DNA from: Aequorivita sublithincola DSM 14238
GTDB taxonomy: Bacteria; Bacteroidota; Bacteroidia; Flavobacteriales; Flavobacteriaceae
DNA length: 64,000 nucleotides
Direction of reading: 5' to 3'
NCBI RefSeq assembly: GCF_000265385.1
Contig: NC_018013.1
Coordinates: 957,001-1,021,000, forward strand
Below the pieces are notes generated by a model. It saw only the letters and a program-made list of their open reading frames with translations. It was not told where the DNA came from and made no database searches. The position numbers were made by a program, and so were the translations under genes. Positions 25,946 through 33,211 of this stretch are shown here, piece by piece. How positions within the stretch are numbered: the stretch's first letter is position 1; each line of letters opens with the position of its first letter.

Positions 25946-25976
25946 TTGAGTCATAAGACGAATTTCTTAAAATTTG
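25946..25976 (+). promoter_or_regulatory. Candidate promoter of hicAB
   Basis: TTG at 25946-25948, a 19-base spacer, then TAAAATTTG at 25968-25976, a one-base-long version of the TAnnTTTG -7 box. Initiation would fall about 25983, some 65 bases before hicA, leaving a leader that contains the 16-codon frame at 25998-26048. Confidence 0.45.
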
Positions 25977-25997
25977 CGAAAAAATATTTCTTAGTTA

Positions 25998-26048
25998 TTG
26001 AAGGTCAAATGGTTTGATGATTTTAAAGAATCAAAAAAATATTTGTAA
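25998..26048 (+). other. Possible 16-codon leader ORF abutting hicA
   Basis: A frame from TTG at 25998 to TAA at 26046-26048 reads LKVKWFDDFKESKKYL and stops directly before the hicA ATG (TAAATG). The amino-acid content looks protein-like. It may be a leader peptide that couples translation into hicA, or the worn-down 3' end of a lost gene. No start codon other than TTG is available. Confidence 0.3.
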
Positions 26049-26294
26049 ATGAGTAAAATTGAAAAACTTTTAGACAAGCTCAAAAGTGTTCCAAAAGATT
26101 TAACTTGGGACGAACTCGTAGAAATTTTGAATTTTCTAGATTATTGTGAAATTACAAAAAAGGGAAAGACAGGAGGCTCAAGAGTAAAATTTTCAAATAA
26201 AGAAAACGACATTATAAATTTACACAAACCTCACCCATCTAATATAGTTAAACAATACGTTATTAGGCCACTATTAGAAAAATTAGAACTATGA
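26049..26294 (+). CDS. hicA: HicA-family mRNA interferase toxin
   Basis: An 81-residue basic protein with the HicA double-stranded-RNA-binding fold: residues 1-25 KIEKLLDKLKSVPKDLTW, then TGGSRVKFSNKENDIINL and the HKPHPSNIVKQYVIRPLLE tail. This is the subfamily in which GSRVKF replaces the GSH of classical HicA and the histidines of HKPHP are the likely active residues. HicA cleaves mRNA when free of antitoxin. It overlaps hicB by 4 bp in the usual toxin-first order. Confidence 0.85.
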   Translation: MSKIEKLLDKLKSVPKDLTWDELVEILNFLDYCEITKKGKTGGSRVKFSNKENDIINLHKPHPSNIVKQYVIRPLLEKLEL

Positions 26295-26653
26295 CAAATT
26301 ATTTAAAACACAAAGGATATATCAGAACCGTTGAATATAGTGCTGAAGACAAATGTCTTTATGGAAAAGTTATCGGTATAAATGATTTAGTGAATTATGA
26401 AGCGCAATCTGTTGAAGATTTAACAAATTCTTTTAATGAGGCCGTTGAAGACTATTTGAAAACTTGCAAACAATTGGGGAAAGAACCCGATAAATATTTT
26501 AAAGGAGTTTTTAATGTTCGTGCAGGTTCCACAAGACATAGAAAGCTTGCCATAATTGCAGATAAAAAGAAAATGAAGCTAAATGAATTGGTTAACGTTG
26601 CTTTTGACTACTTGATAAAAAATGAGGATGAGGTTTTACATGAAAATGATTGA
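26291..26653 (+). CDS. hicB: HicB-family antitoxin
   Basis: A 120-residue protein with the partial RNase H fold of HicB at the N-terminus (RTVEYSAEDKCLYGKVIGI, then SVEDLTNSFNEAVEDYL) and a short helical DNA-binding tail (HRKLAIIADKKKMKLNELV) that fits a ribbon-helix-helix or HTH type. It would bind HicA to block it and repress the shared promoter. The start overlaps hicA by 4 bp (ATGA). No terminator with a T-tract on the plus strand follows; the next element is a repeat. Confidence 0.85.
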   Translation: MTNYLKHKGYIRTVEYSAEDKCLYGKVIGINDLVNYEAQSVEDLTNSFNEAVEDYLKTCKQLGKEPDKYFKGVFNVRAGSTRHRKLAIIADKKKMKLNELVNVAFDYLIKNEDEVLHEND

Positions 26654-26703
26654 GAACAAATAGCGAGTTTATGCAAAAAATCGGTCCTGACACGGCAGGT
26701 TTA

Positions 26704-26757
26704 GATAATTTGGAAAAATTGAGATAAAATAAAAATCCCAACCTTTTTCAAGATTGG
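26704..26757. repeat. 54-bp direct repeat, copy 1 (duplicate of a tRNA terminator)
   Basis: Identical over 54 bases to 26844-26897, offset exactly 140 bp. It contains the stem ATCCCAA (26735-26741), which pairs perfectly with TTGGGAT (26754-26760). On the minus strand the hairpin is followed by TTTTTATTTT, so it reads as a minus-strand terminator although no minus-strand gene lies directly before it. On the plus strand both copies end a frame with DNLEKLR and a stop. Confidence 0.85.
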
Positions 26758-26776
26758 GATATGTTAGAGGAAACGG

Positions 26777-26811
26777 TATAAGGATAAAAGCTTCCAGCTT
26801 TTATCCTTATA
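26777..26811. repeat. Perfect 16-bp stem hairpin with 3-base loop
   Basis: TATAAGGATAAAAGCT at 26777-26792 is exactly complementary to 26796-26811, with loop TCC. No T-tract follows on either strand, so it is not a standard terminator. It lies between the two copies of the 54-bp repeat and may be a mobile or structural palindrome. Confidence 0.8.
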
Positions 26812-26814
26812 TCA

Positions 26815-26830
26815 CCCACGGTCACGTGGG
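26815..26830. repeat. Six-bp stem hairpin (CCCACG-GTCA-CGTGGG)
   Basis: CCCACG at 26815-26820 pairs with CGTGGG at 26825-26830 around a GTCA loop. The right arm continues as GTGGGCCAACAA, the same 12 bases as the 3' end and flank of tRNA-Gln but on the opposite strand. It may be a leftover of the tRNA gene. Confidence 0.55.
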
Positions 26831-26843
26831 CCAACAAGTTTTT

Positions 26844-26900
26844 GATAATTTGGAAAAATTGAGATAAAATAAAAATCCCAACCTTTTTCAAGATTGGAAT
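26844..26900 (-). terminator. tRNA-Gln terminator and copy 2 of the 54-bp repeat
   Basis: In the minus-strand direction, the hairpin ATTCCAA/TTGGGAT (one G-U pair, 12-base loop) begins 11 bases after the tRNA 3' end and is followed by TTTTTATTTT. This is a classic intrinsic terminator for tRNA-Gln. Bases 26844-26897 are identical to copy 1; the difference begins in the stem (GGAAT here, GGGAT there). Confidence 0.75.
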
Positions 26901-26910
26901 TTCATTTTTG

Positions 26911-26983
26911 TTGGCCCACTAGGGCTCGAACCTAGACTCTTCTGTACCAAAAACAGACGTGTTGCCAGTTACACCATGGGCCA
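26911..26983 (-). tRNA. tRNA-Gln (anticodon UUG)
   Basis: Read on the minus strand, 73 bases fold as a tRNA: acceptor arms TGGCCCA/TGGGCCA pair fully, with discriminator A at 26911. The anticodon stem TCTGT/ACAGA closes a seven-base loop TTTTGGT whose central triplet is TTG, reading CAA and CAG codons. The T arm holds GGTTCGAGCC. CCA is not encoded. The gene has its own promoter (27002-27031) and terminator (26844-26900). Confidence 0.95.
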
Positions 26984-27001
26984 ATTCCAATAATAAGAGT
27001 G

Positions 27002-27031
27002 CAAATTTAATACAAACTTTCGCTTGTACAA
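27002..27031 (-). promoter_or_regulatory. tRNA-Gln promoter, TTG-N19-TAAATTTG
   Basis: On the minus strand TTG (27029-27031), a spacer of exactly 19 bases, and TAAATTTG (27002-27009) match the Bacteroidota sigma-A consensus fully. The -7 box ends 18 bases before the mature tRNA 5' end, which leaves a short 5' leader for RNase P. Confidence 0.75.
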
Positions 27032-27122
27032 ATATTTTATTATAAAAATACACTTCTTTTTTTGTTTGTCTTTTAATAGTTAAAAATATCATAGCATATT
27101 GTACGTTACCTCAATTACATAC

Positions 27123-27152
27123 TTGGAGCTATATTTATTATTAGTAAATTCG
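27123..27152 (+). promoter_or_regulatory. Promoter of the DUF2723 gene, TTG-N19-TAAATTCG
   Basis: TTG at 27123-27125, spacer 19 bases, TAAATTCG at 27145-27152. The -7 box differs from TAnnTTTG at one position. It lies 24 bases before the start codon at 27177, a normal distance. Confidence 0.6.
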
Positions 27153-27176
27153 TCCCATTAAAATTTAAACGTACTT

Positions 27177-30100
27177 ATGGGTTCTTTCAACTTTATAAAA
27201 TGGAACAAAATCACTGGCTGGCTTGTCTTCGCAATTGCTCTTACCAGTTTCTGGCTAACCGTAGAACCAACGGTAAGTTTCTGGGACGCCGGCGAATATA
27301 TTGCCACTTCCAGTAACCTTGAAGTTGGCCATCCTCCAGGAGCTCCGCTTTTTCAATTGTTGGGAGCTTTTTTCTCAATTTTTGCGCCAGATGCCTCATA
27401 TATTGCGCTTACCATTAACTTGATGTCAGTTTTTGCAAGTGCATTTACCATTCTATTTATGTTTTGGTCGCTTACTATTTTGCTCACCAATATTGTTTCA
27501 AAACATCATGAAATTGAAAAAATTAACGGTATAGCAATTTTAGGAAGCGCAGCCATCGGCTCTCTCGCCTTCGCTTTTACAGATAGTTTCTGGTTTAACG
27601 CCGTTGAAGCCGAAGTATATGCCAGCGCCACTTTCTTAATGGCTGTCTTGTTTTATACTGCCCTACGCTGGGAACGTGAAATGCTTGAACCTCGTGGAAA
27701 TCGTTGGATTATTCTGATTGCATTTATTATAGGGCTTTCCTTTGGGGTTCACTTTATGGCACTTCTCACCATTCCGGCCATTGGGTTTATGTATTTCTTC
27801 AAACATTACAAAACCATTACCGTTAAAAACTTCATAATTGCAAATGTTGTTACAGTTGCTATTCTTCTTTTAATTTTTAAGCTTTTATTGCCTTGGACAA
27901 TGAAGTTTTTCAGTGCTTCGGAATTGTTTTTCGTAAACAGTATTGGACTTCCATTTAACTCAGGTACCATTTTCGCAGCGCTGCTGTTTGTTGTACTTTT
28001 TGTGTACTTTCTGCGCGTTACCCGGAAAAAAGGTTTTGTACAATTGAACACCTTATTGCTTTGCGTACTTTTTATTTTCATAGGGTTTTCAAGCTGGTTG
28101 ATGCTTCCTATTCGTGCTAACGCAGGGACTGTAATCAACGAGAATAATCCAGACAATGCTCGTGAACTTCTAGCTTATTATAACCGTGAGCAATATCCAG
28201 AAACGCATCTTTTTTATGGGCCGTTTTTTACTGAAAGCTATGTTGGTTTAGATGAAGACAATCCTTATAAAGACGACAAGCCAAATTATGAAAAAGACGA
28301 GGCGACTGGCAAATATATTATTGTAAACAACTACAAAAACGCTGGCCAAAACACTGAAGACTCACAAAAAGGGTTCTTCCCGAGAATGTGGAGTACGGAA
28401 CATAGTGGTAATTATATGGAGTTTACTGGTGGTTTAGATTTTTCCATAAAAAGTGATTATTTAAGCGAACCCAGACTAGTTGATGAAGTAAACAAATTTA
28501 AGCAAGCCTACAACCAAGGACTTGTTGATACAAAGGATTACGACAAGTTTCTGAAGAATTTTGGGCAATATCTCGATATTCAAAAGCCTACATTTTTTCA
28601 GAATATGAAATTTATGTTTGAATTTCAGTTTGGATATATGTACTGGCGATATTTTATGTGGAATTTTACCGGAAGACAAGACGATGTTCAAGGTCAATAC
28701 ACAGATTTACACGGCAACTGGATAAGTGGCGTGAAATTTATAGACGAACTCCGTTTGGGCAATCAAGACAGTCTGCCAAGCGATATGAAAAACAACAAAG
28801 CCAGAAATACTTACTTTTTTCTACCGCTCATTTTAGGAATTATAGGTTTGGTTTTTCACTTTAAAAACGATCAAAAAAGTTTCTGGGTCTTGTTGGTACT
28901 TTTTCTATTTACAGGACTTGCGCTAAAAATTTACCTTAATGAACGACCATTTGAACCTCGGGAGAGAGACTATGCATTAGTAGGAAGTTTTTATGTTTTC
29001 GCACTTTGGATTGGTTACGGCGTATATGCACTTTTCGACCTAATGAAAAATTATGTGAAACCAAAAGTTGCTCTTCCAGTTGTGCTAATTGTTTCAGCTC
29101 TAGCCGCCCCAATATTATTGGCAACCCAAAACTGGGACGATCACGATCGCAGCAACCGCTATACCGCACAATCTATGGGCAAAATGTATCTAGATTCCTG
29201 CGATAAAAACGCCATTCTTTTCACCATTGGCGATAATGACACTTTCGCATTGTGGTATGCCCAAAACGTGGAACACTATCGTCAAGATGTGCGTATTATT
29301 AACACTAGCCTTTTTCAAACGGATTGGTATATTGATGATATGAAGAAGAAAGCCTTCACCAGCGATCCAATTCCTTCACAATTAACCCACAAAAAATACC
29401 GAGCAGGAAATCGGGACTTTTTAATATTCCAGAAAACAAACCAAGATACTATCGACATTAAAACTTGGATGAATTTTATAGCCAACGACAGTCCCGCCAC
29501 CCAAATGGAATTGCCGAGCGGGCAAGTGGTAAATACCTTCCCTTCAAAAATAATTCGTATTCCTGTGGACAAGGAAGCAGTTCTGAAAAACGGAATCGTA
29601 GATCCAAAAGATGCCGATAAAATCGTTCCATATATAGACATTAATTTAAAAGGCGACATTCTATATAAAAACAGAATGTTGATGCTAGATATTATTGCCA
29701 ATAATAACTGGGAACGCCCTATTTATTTTAGCGGCGGAAGTTTTGGTGATGACGATTATTTATGGATGAAAGATTATTTACAATTAGACGGTGTGGTCTA
29801 TAAATTAGTTCCCATAAAAACGGCGATAGACAAACGCAATCCTTTTGATATGGGCAGAATTGACGCCAACAAAATGTACGATATCGTTATGTCTTGGGAT
29901 TGGGGCAACAGTGGTAGTCCAGACATTTATCACGACACCGAAACCCGACGAAACGGAATTACATACAGAAGCAACCTCGCTCGTCTCGCTGAAGCCTTAA
30001 TAAACAATGATGAAAAGGAAAAGGCTGAAAAAATCCTAGATCTTGCAATGGAGAAAATGCCTGTAGAATATTTTGAATATTACAGCCTTCTTGAACCTTT

Positions 30101-30500
30101 TGTTATTGGGTACTACGAGTTGGGCAAAAAAGAAAAAGCACGCAAAGTATATGAAGAAGTTACAAAATTGTATCAAGAACATTTGTTGTATTACAATAGC
30201 TTAAAATTTAACAAACAACGCGCTATCGCTTCAGACATTATTAGCGATATGGAACGCTACCGAAGCTTAGTGCAACTTGCAGTTGTGTACGACGATGAAA
30301 CCTTCGCGCGTGCAGAAGCCAAGAAATTTAATGAATATCTAAAACTTTTCCGCCACTTCTATTCCCCGGATGAAGCAATGGATTTGGATAAAGACATTGA
30401 ACCAGATTCTACAATGGAAATTCCTTTAGACTCAAATCTGCTGAAAAAAATGGAAGAAGAGCCTACAAAAAAAATTGAAAAGCAAGTTCCCATAAATTAA
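27177..30500 (+). CDS. DUF2723 membrane glycosyltransferase (GT-C like)
   Basis: A 1107-residue protein with about a dozen membrane helices. The N-terminal GT-C domain carries FWDAGEYIATSSNLEVGHPPGAPLF in two halves; the aspartate-glutamate pair (DAGE) and GHPPG are hallmarks of DUF2723 (protein O-mannosyltransferase-like) enzymes. After the helices comes a periplasmic region with IGDNDTFALWYAQ and TPR-like helices at the C-terminus. Such proteins are thought to transfer sugar from a lipid carrier to secreted proteins, and are near-universal in this phylum. A good promoter precedes it and the deacetylase gene follows after 5 bases. Confidence 0.88.
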   Translation: MGSFNFIKWNKITGWLVFAIALTSFWLTVEPTVSFWDAGEYIATSSNLEVGHPPGAPLFQLLGAFFSIFAPDASYIALTINLMSVFASAFTILFMFWSLTILLTNIVSKHHEIEKINGIAILGSAAIGSLAFAFTDSFWFNAVEAEVYASATFLMAVLFYTALRWEREMLEPRGNRWIILIAFIIGLSFGVHFMALLTIPAIGFMYFFKHYKTITVKNFIIANVVTVAILLLIFKLLLPWTMKFFSASELFFVNSIGLPFNSGTIFAALLFVVLFVYFLRVTRKKGFVQLNTLLLCVLFIFIGFSSWLMLPIRANAGTVINENNPDNARELLAYYNREQYPETHLFYGPFFTESYVGLDEDNPYKDDKPNYEKDEATGKYIIVNNYKNAGQNTEDSQKGFFPRMWSTEHSGNYMEFTGGLDFSIKSDYLSEPRLVDEVNKFKQAYNQGLVDTKDYDKFLKNFGQYLDIQKPTFFQNMKFMFEFQFGYMYWRYFMWNFTGRQDDVQGQYTDLHGNWISGVKFIDELRLGNQDSLPSDMKNNKARNTYFFLPLILGIIGLVFHFKNDQKSFWVLLVLFLFTGLALKIYLNERPFEPRERDYALVGSFYVFALWIGYGVYALFDLMKNYVKPKVALPVVLIVSALAAPILLATQNWDDHDRSNRYTAQSMGKMYLDSCDKNAILFTIGDNDTFALWYAQNVEHYRQDVRIINTSLFQTDWYIDDMKKKAFTSDPIPSQLTHKKYRAGNRDFLIFQKTNQDTIDIKTWMNFIANDSPATQMELPSGQVVNTFPSKIIRIPVDKEAVLKNGIVDPKDADKIVPYIDINLKGDILYKNRMLMLDIIANNNWERPIYFSGGSFGDDDYLWMKDYLQLDGVVYKLVPIKTAIDKRNPFDMGRIDANKMYDIVMSWDWGNSGSPDIYHDTETRRNGITYRSNLARLAEALINNDEKEKAEKILDLAMEKMPVEYFEYYSLLEPFVIGYYELGKKEKARKVYEEVTKLYQEHLLYYNSLKFNKQRAIASDIISDMERYRSLVQLAVVYDDETFARAEAKKFNEYLKLFRHFYSPDEAMDLDKDIEPDSTMEIPLDSNLLKKMEEEPTKKIEKQVPIN

Positions 30501-30505
30501 GAAAG

Positions 30506-31171
30506 TTGAAATTCAATTTTGTAAAAATGCCCAGATTCATTCAGAGGTTATACCCTGAGCGAATTTGGGCTTTTTCGCGTTCAGAAAATTCAGTTTATTT
30601 AACTTTTGACGATGGTCCAATCCCTGAAGTTACGCCTTGGGTTTTGGACGAACTAAAAAAATACAACGCCAAAGCCACGTTTTTCTGTATTGGCGAGAAT
30701 GTTCAAAAACATCCAGAAATTTTCCGAAGAATTCTTGCAGAAGGACATTCCGTTGGCAACCATACTTTTAATCATTTAAAAGGAACTAAAACAAAAACTT
30801 CGGAATATGTTGAAAATGTTGAAAAGGCTGAAAGAGAAATGATAAATAATTCAAAGATCAACAATCAACAATCAACAATCAGCAATCAACAATCTCTCTT
30901 CCGTCCGCCTTATGGAAAAATAACTCCTTCACAGGCTAAAATTCTTCAGAAAAAAGGTTATAAAATAGTGATGTGGGATATTATTAGTTATGACTACGAC
31001 GCAACTATTTCAGAAGAAAAATGCCTGCAAAATGTTTTGAAAAATATTAAACCTGGCAGCGTGGTAGTTTTTCACGATAGTTTAAAGGCAGAAAAAAACC
31101 TTCGGTATGTTTTGCCGAAGGTTTTGGGGATTATTGGGGAGAAAGGTTTGCAGTTAAGAAGTATTAATTAA
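30506..31171 (+). CDS. NodB-type polysaccharide deacetylase with heptamer repeats
   Basis: A 221-residue CE4 deacetylase without a signal peptide. Motifs: YLTFDDGPIPEVTP, GNHTFNH (metal His pair), LFRPPYGKI, IVMWDIISYDYD and VVVFHDS, so it should be active. Start TTG at 30506, 5 bases past the previous stop, gives MKFNFVKMPRF; an ATG at 30527 is the alternative. An unusual insert, INNQQSTISNQQS, directly before RPPYG is encoded by 7-base repeats (30857-30893). Peptidoglycan or capsule sugar is the likely substrate. The last codons contain a hairpin that serves the opposite strand. Confidence 0.85.
   Translation: MKFNFVKMPRFIQRLYPERIWAFSRSENSVYLTFDDGPIPEVTPWVLDELKKYNAKATFFCIGENVQKHPEIFRRILAEGHSVGNHTFNHLKGTKTKTSEYVENVEKAEREMINNSKINNQQSTISNQQSLFRPPYGKITPSQAKILQKKGYKIVMWDIISYDYDATISEEKCLQNVLKNIKPGSVVVFHDSLKAEKNLRYVLPKVLGIIGEKGLQLRSIN
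30857..30893 (+). repeat. Heptamer tandem repeat (ATCAACA)n inside a coding region
   Basis: Five tandem copies of the 7-base unit ATCAACA, one with a G for A change (ATCAGCA), lie in the deacetylase coding frame. Because 7 is not a multiple of 3, gain or loss of a unit would shift the frame before the catalytic RPPYG and HD motifs. Confidence 0.8.
31095..31125 (-). terminator. Terminator of the minus-strand surface protein, inside the deacetylase gene
   Basis: AAAACCTTCGG (31095-31105) and CCGAAGGTTTT (31115-31125) form a perfect 11-bp stem with a 9-base loop. On the minus strand it is followed by a run of seven T, as expected for termination of the gene ending at 31174. On the plus strand it falls in the last 25 codons of the deacetylase. 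Confidence 0.7.
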
Positions 31172-31173
31172 TA

Positions 31174-32637
31174 TTATCGCGCAATTAAATTTAAGGATAC
31201 AGTATTCATATTTCCGGCACCGTCAAAGCGTTCAGCCCAAATCTCAATATAGTCATTTGTTTTTAATTCAATTGTACCTATAATAGGCAACGCTAAGATT
31301 CCAGCATTTGTAAAAAAACCAGTAGCACCACGACCATAAACTTTAGTTTCTGTAATAACACTGCCATTTTTAGCTATATATAGTATAAGTGTAAGGTCAG
31401 CAGTAGATTGATAAGAAACAGATGCAGCTACTTGAAAATACCTTTTTTTTGATCCCTTATATATTATTTTATTATCTCCATCTCTAGTAAAACGAAAGAG
31501 ACTGTTTGAAGTAGTTGTTCCAGCAACTTTTTTTCGACTTGATGTACCGGTACCACTAAATGTAGTTACCGCTCCACTACCAACGTCAGCTGAAAGATTT
31601 ATATCACCAGTTGCCACTCCATCCCCTTCTCTTGGAATGCCAGGGCAATCTACGGTCCAGTCTTTACTAAAATTATATCCAGTATAAGGAGAAGATCCGT
31701 TCACATATGTTCCCCCTCCATAAAATACCACTTGGCTTAATACCGCACCATCCGTAATAGACGTAATGCCAGTTGTTTGCATTCCCGTTCTTCCAGGAAG
31801 AACATTACTTACGCCGTTCACTTTTTCAATCAACCCAAAAGTACCGATATAAGTTTCAAAAGTGCCACTATTTGTAGCAAACCACCCTTGATTACTCAAT
31901 AATAAACTAGAAATGTTACTATAAGTTATTCCCGTAGTATTGTTAATAAACTGTATAATATTTCCAAAATAGAGACCAACATTTGAAATGGTTCCCACAC
32001 TACCCAAATTTGCTATTATCGTGTTCTGTATCACAAGCGTTGTACCGCCGGTAATGTTGAAAGCACTTGCGCCAGATCCACCGGATATTGTAACATTCCG
32101 AATATTCCCTCCCGTTATTCCTTCAAATACAGGGCCATTTGTCCTAATAAGTTTATCCTCGTTTGCATCAAGTCCAGATACGAACGCATCATTTAAATTT
32201 ATGGGTGCTGCAAGTGTAATGGTTCCATTTATTTCGTAATAGGTATTTAAAAAAAGCTTGTAAGAGTTTCCACCCCCAGCAACAAGTTCTGGAGCCAAAT
32301 CTGCCGCAGATTTCACAAGTTTATAATTATTCCTTTGATCGGAACCTGAATTTATTTTCACCCAAGCTGTTGAGGGAAGATTATAATAATAAAAAGACTT
32401 AAGATCCGTATCATATACCAACAAACTGTTTGCAGGTGTTGCAATAGTTGTTCGCTGCGCCGTAGTCATTCTCGGTGCGAGTAAACCTTGGGTTGTAGAG
32501 GTAATATCCAGTGCAGAAGAAGGATTGGGATTTGTATTCCCAATACCCACTTGGGACTGTACAGTTAAAGATAAAAACAGAAGCGCGATAAAAGGCAAAC
32601 TTCTGCCAATAAAAAATTTTATGTAGGAATCTTTCAT
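31174..32637 (-). CDS. Secreted surface protein with GIGNTNP-type N-terminal motif
   Basis: A 487-residue protein with a signal peptide (about residues 1-28, ending SLTVQSQ). It is followed by VGIGNTNPNPSSALDITST and LLAPRMTTAQRTTI, a leader block found in many flavobacterial surface and tail-fibre-like proteins. The body is rich in Gly, Ser, Thr and Asn with predicted beta-helix runs (NITGGTTLVIQNTIIANLGS) and a C-terminal jelly-roll-like domain. No T9SS sorting signal is seen. Function unknown; adhesion or matrix is plausible. Its stop lies 2 bases from the convergent deacetylase stop. Confidence 0.75.
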   Translation of the reverse strand: MKDSYIKFFIGRSLPFIALLFLSLTVQSQVGIGNTNPNPSSALDITSTTQGLLAPRMTTAQRTTIATPANSLLVYDTDLKSFYYYNLPSTAWVKINSGSDQRNNYKLVKSAADLAPELVAGGGNSYKLFLNTYYEINGTITLAAPINLNDAFVSGLDANEDKLIRTNGPVFEGITGGNIRNVTISGGSGASAFNITGGTTLVIQNTIIANLGSVGTISNVGLYFGNIIQFINNTTGITYSNISSLLLSNQGWFATNSGTFETYIGTFGLIEKVNGVSNVLPGRTGMQTTGITSITDGAVLSQVVFYGGGTYVNGSSPYTGYNFSKDWTVDCPGIPREGDGVATGDINLSADVGSGAVTTFSGTGTSSRKKVAGTTTSNSLFRFTRDGDNKIIYKGSKKRYFQVAASVSYQSTADLTLILYIAKNGSVITETKVYGRGATGFFTNAGILALPIIGTIELKTNDYIEIWAERFDGAGNMNTVSLNLIAR

Positions 32638-32860
32638 AGCAGTAGAAAATAAAGTAGAATTTCTCCGACAAATTAAAGGCTTTAAACCGAAAAAACGTAC
32701 AGTTAACGATAAAGTTTCAAAAGTTTAACATTTTTGTAAGAATTCAGCTAAACTGCTGGATTTGAGGAATGTTTTGGCAATAGATTCGCCAAATAGATAT
32801 TTTTAGTATACTATTTTAAGAAAAAAAAAGCAGAAAAAGAAGGATTTGAATATTTTGAGG

Positions 32861-33157
32861 CTAAACGTACTCATTAACAAGACCAATAAGCGTATTGGCA
32901 TCCTGCTCTCCACTCTGGCGCCATTTCATTTCGCCATTTTTGTAGATCATTAAAGTGGGAAGTCCTTTTACGCGAAGCGCTTCGGCAAGCTCTTTGTTTT
33001 TGTCCACATCAATTTTTATTACTCGCGCTTTATCGCCCAAAGCTGCGGCAACATCGCGCAAAACTGGGTGCATTTCTTTGGAAGCATCGTCATATTCTGC
33101 ATAAAAGTCCAACAGAACTGGGATTCGGGTTTCAATTAATTCTCCAAATTTTGACAT
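32861..33157 (-). CDS. Thioredoxin-fold protein lacking the CxxC motif
   Basis: A 98-residue thioredoxin-like protein. The fold marks are present: PVLLDFYAEYDDASKEMHPVL, IKIDVDKNKELAEAL and the cis-proline segment VKGLPTLMIYKNGE. The active site WCGPC is replaced by YDDAS, so both redox cysteines are gone and the protein contains no cysteine at all. Length and domain integrity argue against a decayed gene. A binding or chaperone role is more likely than disulfide exchange. It stands alone between a surface protein and a metallophosphoesterase, 54 bases after the latter. Confidence 0.88.
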   Translation of the reverse strand: MSKFGELIETRIPVLLDFYAEYDDASKEMHPVLRDVAAALGDKARVIKIDVDKNKELAEALRVKGLPTLMIYKNGEMKWRQSGEQDANTLIGLVNEYV

Positions 33158-33211
33158 TTGCCTACTGTATTAGTTAAAAGACTGTACTACAAATATAACA
33201 TTTCCCAATTA

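Larger units (their letters stand above)
26654..27176. other. 523-bp gap: repeats, hairpins, tRNA-Gln, promoters
   Basis: The only gap above 300 bases. From left to right it holds an 18-codon frame (26670-26726, MQKIGPDTAGLDNLEKLR), the first copy of a 54-bp repeat, a perfect 35-base hairpin, a 16-base hairpin, the second repeat copy, tRNA-Gln on the minus strand with its promoter, and the promoter of the next plus-strand gene. No long ORF is present. Confidence 0.7.

Noticed and set aside
26670-26726. 18-codon ORF MQKIGPDTAGLDNLEKLR as a real gene
   Set aside because: Too short, ends in the duplicated repeat, and the same DNLEKLR ending appears from the second copy without a start codon.
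26704-26900. CRISPR-like repeat pair
   Set aside because: Only two copies, 54 bp long, with a terminator hairpin and no cas genes nearby.
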